From assembly GCA_001600455.1 (NCBI GenBank), contig BCKC01000007.1, forward strand, positions 1 through 64,000: a stretch of DNA of 64,000 bases, written 5' to 3'. Of the stretch, positions 11,355 through 21,500 are shown piece by piece. Every line of letters begins with the position of its first letter. The first letter of the stretch is position 1. The position numbers and the translations under genes were made by a program. The DNA is from Endocalyx cinctus. Lineage: Eukaryota; Ascomycota; Sordariomycetes; Amphisphaeriales; Apiosporaceae. The notes beneath the pieces were generated by a model. That model ran no database searches. It had not been told where the DNA came from and saw only the letters and a list, made by a program, of their open reading frames with translations.

Positions 11355-12632
11355 CTAGCCCTCGAGGTCTTTGCAAGTTGTGATCAGGCTATCATGCATC
11401 TTCTGTGCCCGTAGTCGCCATACGGTGAGGCGAGGCTGTTTACCTTGCTGTCGACGCTCCTGCCGCCAATGCTCCTCCTGTCTGCGTTCCTGCGATTTTT
11501 GGTCTTTGCGCACAAACAGGGAACGAAATGATAGTGTGCAAGCGATAATAATATCTGCGATATCGGTAAGTCGTCGAGAAAGCAAGTTAGGTGTAAGTGA
11601 GCGTAACAAAAACTGACTTACCCACGCTGAATTCAATGTAATACCAGAACCATGCGAAAGATAACTCTATCTCTTGACCATTCGCCGTACCTGCACTTGA
11701 GTGGACAGTGGTGAAGACGCTGCCTCGTACGATAGTGACAGCAATGGTAAAAAAAGACCAGACCGAGAATGATAGTTGGAATTAGTTTCTGTTTCAGGCT
11801 GATTCGATTTCGCCACAGGATGATGACGGGAAACGTGAAAACTGAGAATCAAGGCGTTACCATGAAGCCGAGTTCTAGTTATATACTCTGAAGTAGAACA
11901 AGGCCCACCAAGTATGTCAGTTATGGCATCTACTGCTGATGAGGATATCAAACGGGCACTGATGCCAAACAAGGCCTTTTTATCTGTGTATGCAGAACTA
12001 AAAACATAAGCTATATCTTCGAAGAAGTAGCCGAAGTATTCTGTTGTAATCAAGACCACGGTGGTAGCTATGCTGATGACTAGGATAGACCACCAAAGGA
12101 TTGTGTAGATGCGGATATTTGAGCGAAGTCGGCGGAAGAATAGCAAGAAATTAAGTTTAATAAAAAAGGTACCAAGAGTCGTCAATGTAAAGACATAAAC
12201 CAAAGCCTTTGACGCAATTCTGGATCCTGAGAAAGATGTTCGGCTGCAAAGGAGAAATTTCCACCCTCTCCAGGCCTTCAAGCAAGTAGCAACCCTGGAT
12301 ATAAATAGAGGTGTCCCAGAATCGCTTCGGCATTGTGAAGTAGAACGGCCAGTATTGTGACGAAGTCTTCAACAAGGAGCTTTTGAAAGCAAATCCAGCG
12401 GATTGCCAGTCGCGCCGACAGAATGATGATACAAAGCGCGAAGAACAACCAGTTCAAGACCTGTAATCTTGTTAAATCATAGGGCATACTATAATTACCA
12501 GATTCTTAGAACTTTTCAATTCTTAGTTACACTCACGTAGAAACCCGTAAGTGAAATACCCTGATCGCCTGTTCCGAGGATGACGAATCCTGACGAGTCG
12601 AATCCTGACGAGTCGAATCCTGACGTGTCCAT
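11355..12632 (-). pseudogene. SAT4/fungal rhodopsin-domain membrane protein, one frameshift
   Basis: Multi-pass membrane protein of the SAT4/PTH11-like fold (function unknown; some members are receptor-like). A five-exon model works: 12537-12632, 12294-12460, 11909-12243, 11622-11841 and 11355-11554. The introns are 76, 50, 67 and 67 nt. The 50-nt intron uses a weak GTTGCT donor. The N-terminus holds three SGFDS-like repeats. Helices include VLNWLFFALCIIILSARLAI, a KLNFLLFFRRL motif, the conserved AVDAITDIL, and LWRNRISLKQKL. The last exon reads ACTLSFRSLFVRKDQK. The only clear lesion is an A7 run on the plus strand (11749-11755), where six would keep frame. That is either a pseudogene lesion or an assembly homopolymer error. 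Confidence 0.75.
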
Positions 12633-13294
12633 GGCTGGCTCCTGTGTTTTTCTTGGGAAGAGAAGATGGCGAGTGAGGATAACAAAGGGCCTGGACAAAT
12701 TTTCAGAGCAATAGAACTGGCTCAAGCATCACTATGTTACCACAACCAACGGTTGACTTTGAAAAGAATGGGGGTTTGAAGCCCATATTAATAGATTTTA
12801 ACATACCCCGGTTCTATATGCAGTTATTCAAAGTTAGTTCGCGTAGCTCAGCACTGCGCGGCCTAATACAAATGTTATTAGTTCAACCTCATAAGACCGA
12901 AGCGATGTTCTAGTAAGTCGATCTGGTACGACTCCAAACCTGCCTTGATATGGGTCTGTTGGACAGCATGGCCGTGAATAACATCATATCGTATATAGTA
13001 GAAATAAGTATAATAAGGTAGCTACATGTACAAAATACTCCGTACCCATTATTATTAAGATATAAGGGAACCGGGATGTGGTACGGTACATTGATTTTTG
13101 GTGGGGAAAGTAGAAAATGTACTGTTGTGGATACTGATTGGTCAGTGCGTAAGCACGTGACCACACAACTTACTTATTTGAAATACCAATTCCACTGTAC
13201 TGTAATTAGATTCTAAACAATAACAACTCCGTACGTAATCACATCTCAAAGCTTGGTCAATATCAACGATATATTGATCTGAGCCCAGAGAACA

Positions 13295-13359
13295 ATACGT
13301 ACGATAGTTAGCAATAATCTACTGTTTCTATTCATTACTATATTGACTTTGATACACAC
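13295..13359 (+). repeat. 65-bp subtelomeric repeat, copy B
   Basis: Matches 99-163 next to the telomere, same orientation, one mismatch by eye. Its presence 13 kb inward shows that the telomere-adjacent sequence is a dispersed element and not unique DNA. Confidence 0.85.
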
Positions 13360-13533
13360 TGTGCAGGCTATTTAAGCCTTTTCGGGTTAGTTACAACGGC
13401 GTTGAGGTACTGTACTTTTGCAAGGGTATAGGTCGATCCGTCGCGGCATCCATTTCTCAGGCGCCTAGTCCAGCTCCTCCAGACAGGGGGTCGATCACTT
13501 TAAACAAATAAACGTAAAAACAAGTACTGTGTA

Positions 13534-13680
13534 AGTGTGGCGGTGCTAAAAGGATGACTAACCCAGAGTCTTTTTATTATTAGTTAACCCCACAAAGCTG
13601 TATGTAGTTAGTTTCTAGTTTTATCATCAATCAAGTTATACCGGGTTTAGCAGAGTCTTCTGTTTTGTTGCCCTCTCATA
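13534..13680 (+). repeat. Dispersed LTR-like repeat, copy 1
   Basis: Starts AGTGTGGCGGTGCT and contains TATTAGTTAACCCCAC, GTAGTTAGTTTCTAGTT, a CCGGGTTTAGCAGAGTC block and TTTTGTTGCCC. Copies with the same order of blocks lie at 17946-18095 and 43101-43276. Short, diverged, and without any coding capacity nearby, they look like old solo LTRs, but no target-site duplication was established. Confidence 0.6.
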
Positions 13681-13883
13681 AGGACGTCGGTCTCCCGGTA
13701 TATTAAAGCTTGGACCACAGTTGTTGGAGCTAGATTTGTCACTTACGACGTAAGGGATACTATAGAAGCAGCGACACATAGCGTATATTCACGTAACTGT
13801 TGGCCCCCTATGCACTTTGTTTCCCCCAATTCCATCCCTCTCACGATTCTCTTCCATCTTCACAGATCACCAACCCTACAGCT

Positions 13884-15689
13884 ATGACAGTTCATCTCTC
13901 AGTAGCCGTTGGAAGCATTGCTTCGCTATACCTTTTCCTCCGCATACTGCTATCCTTCACTCAGGATGCGCAGGAGCCGCCTGCCATCGAGACATCAGTC
14001 CCGTTTCTTGAACCGCTGATCGGCTTGTTTAGAGGAAAGGCACAATACTATGTTGCACTCAGGTCAGTCTCGTTGAATCGTTCCTCGGGGTGATGATGCC
14101 GGTCTGACAAACCTCAATGATGTCCAGAGACAAATTCCATCTACCGATGTACACCTTACGTCTGCCCTTCTCCCGAATATACGTTTTGTGTTCCCCCAAG
14201 CTTATCCCCTCTGTCCAAAAGCAATGGCGGACTCTGAGTTTCGCACCGTTCACAGCAGGCGCCGGGAAATTCCTCGGCATAAGCAAGCCATCTATTAAGG
14301 CGATGCACCAAGATGTCGTAGGGGAGAACGGTTACAATAGCACTTAGATTCGGCGCGTCACCCCCCTCCTAGGACCGGGAGAAGACCTCGACGCTATCAA
14401 CAGACGGTCTATTGAACTTTTCCTGGCCTACCTCGCGAAGTTCAACCCGAATGGAGACCGAGTCGGACTTTGGGAATGGACACGCGCTTCAATAACCAAA
14501 GCTACAGCGGAATCAATTTATGGTCCGCAAAATCCGCTTCGCGATCCTAAAGTGGAAACAGCCTGGAGGCAAGTTGAAGCCCGCTATCCCTCACATCCCC
14601 ACCTTCCCCCAAGGGTACACTAATGGTTAGGAGCAAAATCTTCGAAGCGAGCTTCTTAAATCTTACTATCGCACCAGTACCATCGCTGTTCTCGAAGAAG
14701 ACTTTGCGAGCCCGTGAGACTTTAGCTGCAGCGATGACTCAATACATGGCAACAGATAGATATAAGAATAGGTTGACCCTTGTGCAAGTACGACACGATA
14801 TTCACAGGTAAGCAAATACTTTCCCTGGCTTGTAAAGCCAGCCTTTGTCTTTACAAAACGCCCCCCCGCGGGTTGAAATCATTGTGAGTACGCAGATGTG
14901 CTGATCACTTGCGCCATATCAGGTACGAGTACAACTTTCCCGTCGAGGACACCGCCCGCGCCGAGATTGGTAACACCTTCGCCGTGCTGGGAAATACAAC
15001 TCCAACAGGATGGTGGTTTCTATACCACATCTTCTCCGATCCCAAGGTCCTGTCCGACGTCCGCAGGGAGCTCGACGCCTGTGTCTGGGTACTTCCGGAG
15101 ACTGACCTCTAACCCACTCCATCGATCTAGCATGCATCCGACAATCATGCCCCATACTTCTAAGCACTTTCCAGGAGATGCTGCGATTTCGAGCTATCAA
15201 CTCTGGGCCGCGTTTGGTCATGGAAGACGTCATGGTTAGTGGTTACCTACTCAAGAAAGGTAATATCGTGATAAATCTAGCATCTGTTATCAGACTGATG
15301 GGCCTACGGGGGGGGACAATGCGACTATCTTTGACCACATACGTTTTGCTCGGGGACTAAGCAAGAAAGGCCAGAGTCGTGTGGCCTTCAGAGCGTTTGG
15401 GGGCGGCCACGTGCTTTGCCCAGGCCGTCATTTTGCCACCACAGAAATCATGGCTCTGGGCGCCCTATTAGTACTACAATTCGACATCTCTCCGGTTTCG
15501 GGTCAATGGATAGAGCCCAGATGTGACGGCACTTCTATGGCTTCCGGCTTCTCTATCCCTAACTACGATATACCCGTTGACATGCGGCGTAGGCATCCGG
15601 GCAGGAAATTGCATGTGACAATGTCTGGATCAAACGAGATCATGGGGATTATATCAGAGGATCTTCAAAATGGGGGAATCAATGCATAG
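13884..15689 (+). pseudogene. Cytochrome P450 pseudogene (CYP7/8-like heme motif)
   Basis: Haem monooxygenase. Exon 1 starts at 13884 with a membrane anchor. Intron 1 ends at a CCAG before RDKFHLPMYTLRLPF. A TAG at 14345-14347 interrupts the frame just before VTPLLGPGEDLDAINRRSIE. A frameshift lies near 14600, since RARETLAAAMTQYMATDRY is in another frame. An intron with a good GTAAGC donor follows at about 14808. Then come NFPVEDTARAEIGNTFAVLG and a further shift after 15112, with FQEMLRFRAINSGPRLVMED (ExxR region). The heme loop FRAFGGGHVLCPGRHFATTE is intact (15387 onward). The FGGG..CPGRHFA form resembles oxysterol 7-alpha-hydroxylase/prostacyclin-synthase-like fungal P450s. At least one stop and two shifts show that it is dead. 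Confidence 0.85.
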
Positions 15690-16528
15690 ATATCTTAGCG
15701 TGTTGTATTCTACGAGGGGATTCTTGGCTAGTTGGTTTCTGGTATCCTTTTAAGTGCCAAAGGTAGTGCGTTAATTGTAATAATGAGAGAGCTTCATTAG
15801 GGACATTGCCATGTGACGGAAAGGGGCGTTGCCCAGCCAAGAATTGGCAGCCTACTACATCACCACTCACCATCACTCATCACCACTTATCACCATACTT
15901 ACTTGCCATAATTACTTACTTACCATATATCACCACTCATTACCATACATCACCATACATCACCATATATTAGCCTAACCCTAACTCCGAGCTTAGCGTT
16001 GCTCCCACTGTTACTCTTACTGCTATTCTCATTACTGTTCCCACGACTGCTTGTACTGCTGTTCCCACTACTACCGCTAATATTTTCACCGTTTTCCTAA
16101 AATGGCATGGCTGGGCCCCACCTGCAAGGTAATAGATAGTTAAGTAATAAGTGGGATGCATACTTACTTAATTCCCTTCCTTCCTTCCTCAACCTTATTA
16201 TTCAACAAATTATACCAGTTATTTTTCAAACAATAAACTCCTGGATGTAGCTTTCGTGGCATTTCCTCACTAAATAATTATGTACTCGGTCAAAGTCCGG
16301 AAATAGCCTCTTAGATAAAGAACAATATCATTAAACAATAATCTTTATAATATAATAGTTAGTTCGAAAACTATCTCTTTATATTTAATTACTCTCTTTG
16401 TTACTATGATTCAGGAAGGAGTATATATACCAGTAATACTATCACCATGATAATATTTTTTTTTTCTATTTTCGTTTATTACTACAACTTAACCAACGAT
16501 ATCATACAGCACATTTACCTCCGTAGCA
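15690..16528. other. Repeat-bearing, AT-rich DNA upstream of RING gene
   Basis: Contains the CAYCAC minisatellite, a two-unit CCTAACCCTAAC telomere-like piece at 15974, and a long AT-rich stretch (16200-16500) that could hold the RING gene promoter. Confidence 0.6.
15857..15970. repeat. CATCACCA/TTACCATA minisatellite, left block
   Basis: Imperfect tandem units built from CATCACCAyTyAyyA, TTACTTACC and CATACATCACCA. A closely similar block lies at 17702-17794, so the pair brackets the RING-like gene. Confidence 0.75.
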
Positions 16529-17077
16529 ATGGAAGTTAACCAAGAAATTTCGTACTGGCCTGATTTGGCTAAATATATTACCGCATGCCGGCCATATATA
16601 TGGAAACCGTCGAATTATACTCCAATCAAACTTAATATCCCATGTGGTATTTGTTTCGCAACTGAGCTTCAGATGCCAGAATGGCTAGGTGGTACTCTGG
16701 GTGCTGATAAACCCGCGGAACGGGCCATGGTGCTACCATGCGGACACTTATTCGGCGAGATATGCCTACAACAGCGGATCGATAAACAATCTGGTGGAGG
16801 TAACCCTAATACCGCTACCTGCCCCGCCTGCTGGGGGCCTGTTTTATGGACCAACCCATGCGGCCATAGGGTCCGGAAAGTTTTGGACTGGAACCTTTTC
16901 ACTGATTTATACGACTGGCGGAGGTTTATACCTACAACTAGAGTCCACCGCTTAGTTGACCTAACGAACGGTTCTGGCGGCGTTAAATTCAGCGAAGTAA
17001 TCTCAGTAGCGGCAATACCGGATATTGACTGCGATATGTGCGCTGGCGATGAGGTTCTCCCTCCCGGGGAGGTTTAA
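16529..17077 (+). CDS. RING-like zinc-finger protein
   Basis: Intact single-exon ORF of 182 residues, function unknown. Zinc ligands fit a RING-type finger, which usually marks an E3 ubiquitin ligase. C39 and C42 (CGIC) come first, then C71, H73 and C79 in PCGHLFGEICL, then C98 and C101 (CPAC). A further CGH pair is at 111-113, and a CDMC sits near the C-terminus. No membrane segment or signal peptide is seen. The spacing H-x5-C departs from the classic C3HC4 pattern, so ligase activity is inference. It is alone and uninterrupted inside a repeat-rich island bracketed by related minisatellites, unlike its decayed neighbours. The ATG lies after a long AT-rich leader. Confidence 0.75.
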   Translation: MEVNQEISYWPDLAKYITACRPYIWKPSNYTPIKLNIPCGICFATELQMPEWLGGTLGADKPAERAMVLPCGHLFGEICLQQRIDKQSGGGNPNTATCPACWGPVLWTNPCGHRVRKVLDWNLFTDLYDWRRFIPTTRVHRLVDLTNGSGGVKFSEVISVAAIPDIDCDMCAGDEVLPPGEV

Positions 17078-17701
17078 ATATGTTACGAAAACAGAAGTTG
17101 GCCCATTCAACAGGCCACCTGTATTGACGTACTTAGTATATCAGGAGCGCGGTTAGGGTGGCCGGGCCGACGTGGCTCCGGGTGACAAGGGTACGCCGGA
17201 AAGAGTCAGTGGGTGTGGCTATCTCACTTATATAAAGTAGACATATTTCGGCTTTGTTCAAAGAGATCAAGCCATGGCCCATAGCAAATACAAAAGACAC
17301 GCCCACTTTCAGAAAATTTTCTAGTAAACTGCTTTTGTTCTAAGTCAAGGCCGGAAGGCCAAAGTTCCCATATAATCTTCATATAATTTACGGCCTATAT
17401 ACTATCGATACGATCTACTTAAGTCAAAACCCCTTATACTTGGCCACCACCCAGCTGGAAATACGTTGTTCTGCACAGCGGTGTTCTCGTCCTTGTTCAT
17501 TATTTATATTAAATAATAATTTTTTTATATATATATTTTGTAAGAGATTAGTGTGAGATAGGTTTCTTATGGAGTATTTTTATAACATAGATTAGTGCTT
17601 AAGGAGGGAAGTTTCTAGCTATTAGAATGTGCTATAAGAAGGCCCCTAAGTAGGCCTGAACTAGCCCTGATTCAACCTTAGTTCTAGTTCACTGCCTAGG
17701 C

Positions 17702-17794
17702 CCTTACACTTACCGTACATCACCACTTACCACTGACCACCATACATGACCACCTTACTTACTTACCATACCCGTGGACATCATTACCATACTT
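17702..17794. repeat. CATCACCA/TTACCATA minisatellite, right block
   Basis: Units such as TACATCACCACTTACCA, CTTACTTACCATA and CATTACCATACTT match the left block at 15857-15970 in the same orientation. Confidence 0.7.
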
Positions 17795-17820
17795 GAGAAT
17801 CGCGCGATTGTAAACTTATG

Positions 17821-17924
17821 TGTGGCTTGCCGACAGTTCCTTCTGGCTTGCTGATAGTTCCCGCTAAAAACATATGGCTTGCCGATAGTTCCTTATTTAG
17901 TACGTGTGGCTTGCCGACAGTTCC
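17821..17924 (+). repeat. Four-unit tandem repeat, TGGCTTGCCGACAGTTCC
   Basis: Units start at about 17821, 17844, 17875 and 17905. Each is 18-20 bases (TGGCTTGCyGAyAGTTCC) separated by 3-13 bases of non-conserved sequence. The irregular, very short spacers and lack of cas genes exclude a CRISPR array. Confidence 0.8.
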
Positions 17925-17945
17925 GCGTTAAAAAAGTGCAGCAGT

Positions 17946-18095
17946 TTGTGGCGGTGCCGTTGTAATGACTAATAAAAGTTTATGATATTATTAGTTAAAA
18001 CCCCGCAGAGCCTTATATAGTTAGTTCTTAGTTCTTATCATCAATCATAATAGACCGAGTTAGGCAGAGTCCTTTGTTTTGTTCCCTTGCAAGTT
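17946..18095 (+). repeat. Dispersed LTR-like repeat, copy 2
   Basis: Shares with 13534-13680 the blocks TGTGGCGGTGC, ATTATTAGTTAA, ATAGTTAGTTCTTAG, TTATCATCAATCA, GGCAGAGTC and TTTTGTTCCC in the same order and orientation. Confidence 0.65.
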
Positions 18096-18119
18096 CCTGA
18101 TACTTTTTACCAGGCTGTT

Positions 18120-18160
18120 AGGAACCGCTGTAGCAGTTCTCCACATCCTGTACCCAAGCC
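18120..18160. repeat. Palindromic dispersed element, copy 3
   Basis: GGAACCGCTGTAGCAGTTCT followed by CCACATCCTGTACCCAAG; matches 240-282 in order and orientation. It lies 25 bases after LTR-like copy 2. Confidence 0.7.
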
Positions 18161-18512
18161 AAATCCGGCCCTCCTTTCTGTCCAGCTGCTAACAACATAT
18201 ATAAACATTAAAGTTGGCAAATGAGGCTATTTCCCACTTACATACCGCGTTTAATCCGACAGCCAAATTTCATGTTTCTTTTATTTACTTAATTTTAATA
18301 AGTGATCGCCCAAGCGTATAATAATGACATTCTCCTCGACGAAGAATTTCTGAAAACAACGAAAAAAGCGTATAACAACTTTTCTATCTGTCTTATCAAC
18401 ACTTTCCGTTCAAATCAATTCTCAAATTAAAAACAGTTAAAGAAGTAACAGATAGTATAGATTGGAACTGCTAAACTAAGTGTTATTAATATGCCCTTAT
18501 CATCCGACTTCA

Positions 18513-21500
18513 TCATTCCCTCGCCTTGGTCCTCACAGTCAGCTGGGAGGTGGCCAAGGAGGGCACCGGGGACTGTCGAGAGTTCTGAAGTTCTCCCATC
18601 GTCCGGCCCGTGCAGATATACCCCATAGGGGTGTGCATGATGTCCTTGGTTTTATGCCGAAGAGTAAGCCAGTCGAGGAGGAAGGAGGTGGGATTATCGG
18701 CGAACTTGACCGGAGCTACACCATTCATTTGTGACTCCAGTCCTAGTACGCGCGGTCCGGAGGCCTCGTGCGTAACCTCGGACACTAATTGCAAGTACCG
18801 CGCAACGGAATCCCATTCGGCCGAGTCCATGTATAGCCGGCCGGCCACGATGCTTAATTCGACGCGGAACCAGTCCGGAAAGCTGTAATCGGTCGGCAGC
18901 GCCGGCAAACTATAATGCCTGAAACGGTTGAACGGTATTATCGCTTTTGTGACGGGCGCCGCGTAAGCGATCAAATAGACGGGTGATTGATCGGCGTTGA
19001 AACGCAGCTTGGGGATGATCAACTCGGCCTCCTCGGGGATAAGAATGATTGCCGTCAGGGTTGTCCGACTCCAAAGAATCCACTCCACAGGGCGCTTTTT
19101 GAGAGATTATAGTTAGCATGCAGAAATGACGTGAAAGATCGTGATATTATATACTTACCAAAAAGTTATCGGTTACCTCATTTCTGAGGTTGACTGTCCT
19201 GCCGAATTCTTTCGAGATAAAGAGTCTCGATCCTGTGTCACGTACGCTATACTGCCTCCCGATACTCGACTTAGCCACGTATGTAAGTGCATTCTCGAAG
19301 GCGGCAGGATTCTCGGCATCCAGGATTCCCGTACGGACGAAACGCGAAATGGCTCGGTGCAAGCCGCCGAATTCCAGAGCATCGTATCGCACTGGCTTCT
19401 CTACCTGGCGCACCTGCTCGACCTGCGTTTCGACCTCCCGCTCCTGCTCCACCTCTTCGAAGGCTTCGTTCTGGATAGCGCCATTCTCGCTGCCGGACCG
19501 ACCTAGTTGGCCGATGAAGTCCCGTAGGCGCGGGGCGGTGATCTGGTTCGTAGAACTTGTCGCAAGAGGTAGCGAGGCTCCGCCATATAGCTGCTTTAGA
19601 GTTTGGTGTTCAGGTTGTCGTAAGACGTCTAGGAGCTTCTTGCGGTTCGCGGCATTGCTGGGATAGCCATGGTAACGCCACTCGGCATCGGTGCGCCTGG
19701 AAAAATCCATCCCCTGTACGACGTATAGACCTTGTAAGTCCTCATTAGTGCGGCAGGTCTGTTCTAAGAGCCAAGAAATGACATGCGATGAAGTGAGAGC
19801 TTCGTTAGTAGTAGGACGGCAGAAGTCGTTGATGCTTTGGTCTACTTCGGGTGGGGCGAAAAAGGTGATCGATTGGGTCGTTCGCAGTTGGCGAAGACGT
19901 ATCGCAGTTGTAAATGGTTAGAAAACCGCCGATGAGTATGTAAGCAAACTAAATTCAACGATAAAGGGAAAAATAAGCTCAGGCATTACCTTGTATAGTG
20001 TAGTCTTTTGTTTGCTTTAAGGCTAATGTTAATGCGCCGTGGGCATTTGCTGGGAATTTTAGGTCTATATCACGGGTATGCGCCTGGTCGAGGTAAATGA
20101 CATATTCGTTTAAGTCATCCGCGAAGGGCGTTGCGAGAAGCGGTATATCAATCTTTGTCTCATCGCGGTAGTGTACCCACGCGCGATCATCTTTACTAAA
20201 ATAAACGCTAACCTTAGTATCAGTATCATACGTGAGCCATTTCTTGACGAGTGTCTTATTGTCCATCTCAAGAATATAGGCACCGGCGTCAATTAATAAA
20301 CGTATTTTTGCTTTCCACAGCTGATCTAGAAGGCCTGCCTCGGTCAAGCGCTTGCCTCGAAAATCAGTGACCTTATAGCCAGTATTCCGTGGTTGCAAGA
20401 GGTACGAAAGCACTTCCGCATTCGTCTGCCGTAAGCTGGCAAGATCGTCTTGCCGTATCGTCAACGGAAGCATCGCACGGTTATCGTTAGTGCCGCTAAA
20501 GCCAGTTGTCCTAGCGGTGTGCGACTCATCTTTGGTCCAGAGAGGTATATCCCAGGCTGATGTCTGTAACTTAATAGCGAATTATTTAACATACGCAGGG
20601 AAGACAAAGTAATTTAAGTAATAATTAGTTATAATGTTGTTAAAGCGTAAATATTTCCATAATTCATCTATTTGTGATTTATCGTTAATATTAATAACGT
20701 TCCAATGGAGGAACGCGGCTGGGAGATTGCGACAGTCGGAAATCCACGACTCGTATTGGGAAGCAGGGTCATCGGATTGGAATATGTGACTTAGCCCTTG
20801 GCGAAATTGTTGGCAAGTGAGGCCGGCGTAATAAAAGGACAGGCAAGTAAATAATATAGCTATATCCGGATGGCCGAATTCTGAGAGCTCCGATGGAACA
20901 CCCTTTGCTTCAAACGGTATAGCGACGGGATGGCGGCCGGGGTAAAGACTGTACTGTACATTCCATCGCTTGTTCAGATATAAGATGAGTATTCGCTTCG
21001 TAAGCAGTCCGCGGATAACAAGAAGCATCTTCGATGCTGTCTGCAGATTTACAAGGCCCGCGGTGGCCTATATAAGTGTGGAATCATCAGGCTTTTCTTC
21101 CGAGAGAACTCACTGGACAGCTTTCCGCCATATAGATTTTCGCGAATTAAAAACGTTCGGCTTGGCATGGCGGAAAAAGGTGGTTCAACCGGCACAGACA
21201 TCTCCCAGTATGCGATCGTGGAGAGCATCCTCTACATCACTTTTCAGAAAATGTACTACCGGAAAGGAGCCGGAACGGTGTAACACTTCAATACTCCTTG
21301 GATATTCATTCTGTAGAGCTAAAACGTGACGAGCTACCAGCGCAAACAGTTCCTACGCGACCTTCCATCGGAACGGATGCCCATCAACGGCCATTTCTGG
21401 TCCGCTAGGATAGTTTAATTACGTTTTCACCGATAACGTAAAATCACATTCATCAAGGATATCTCGGCAACGACCATCCAACCAGCTTTGGAAATTGACC

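Larger units (their letters stand above)
12633..13883. other. Intergenic DNA with two dispersed repeats
   Basis: No gene recognised. It contains the second copy of the 65-bp subtelomeric repeat and the first copy of the LTR-like repeat, listed separately. Confidence 0.6.
17078..18512. other. Repeat-rich intergenic island
   Basis: No gene. Holds the right minisatellite block, a four-unit tandem repeat, LTR-like repeat copy 2 and palindromic element copy 3, in that order. Confidence 0.65.

Noticed and set aside
12227..12293. A 67-nt version of intron 2 in the SAT4-type gene using the CTCAG acceptor
   Set aside because: It breaks phase with the following exon. The 50-nt version ending TTTGCAG keeps it.
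12835..12900. Decayed tRNA (GCGTAGCTCAGC... TAGTTCAACCTC)
   Set aside because: A- and B-box-like words are present, but acceptor and anticodon stems do not pair and the B-box lacks the invariant GGTTCGA.
15974..15986. Interstitial telomere CCTAACCCTAACT
   Set aside because: Only about two units; could arise by chance inside a CA-rich minisatellite.
17821..17924. CRISPR-like array
   Set aside because: Spacers are only 3-13 bases and irregular, units vary, and the organism is a fungus.
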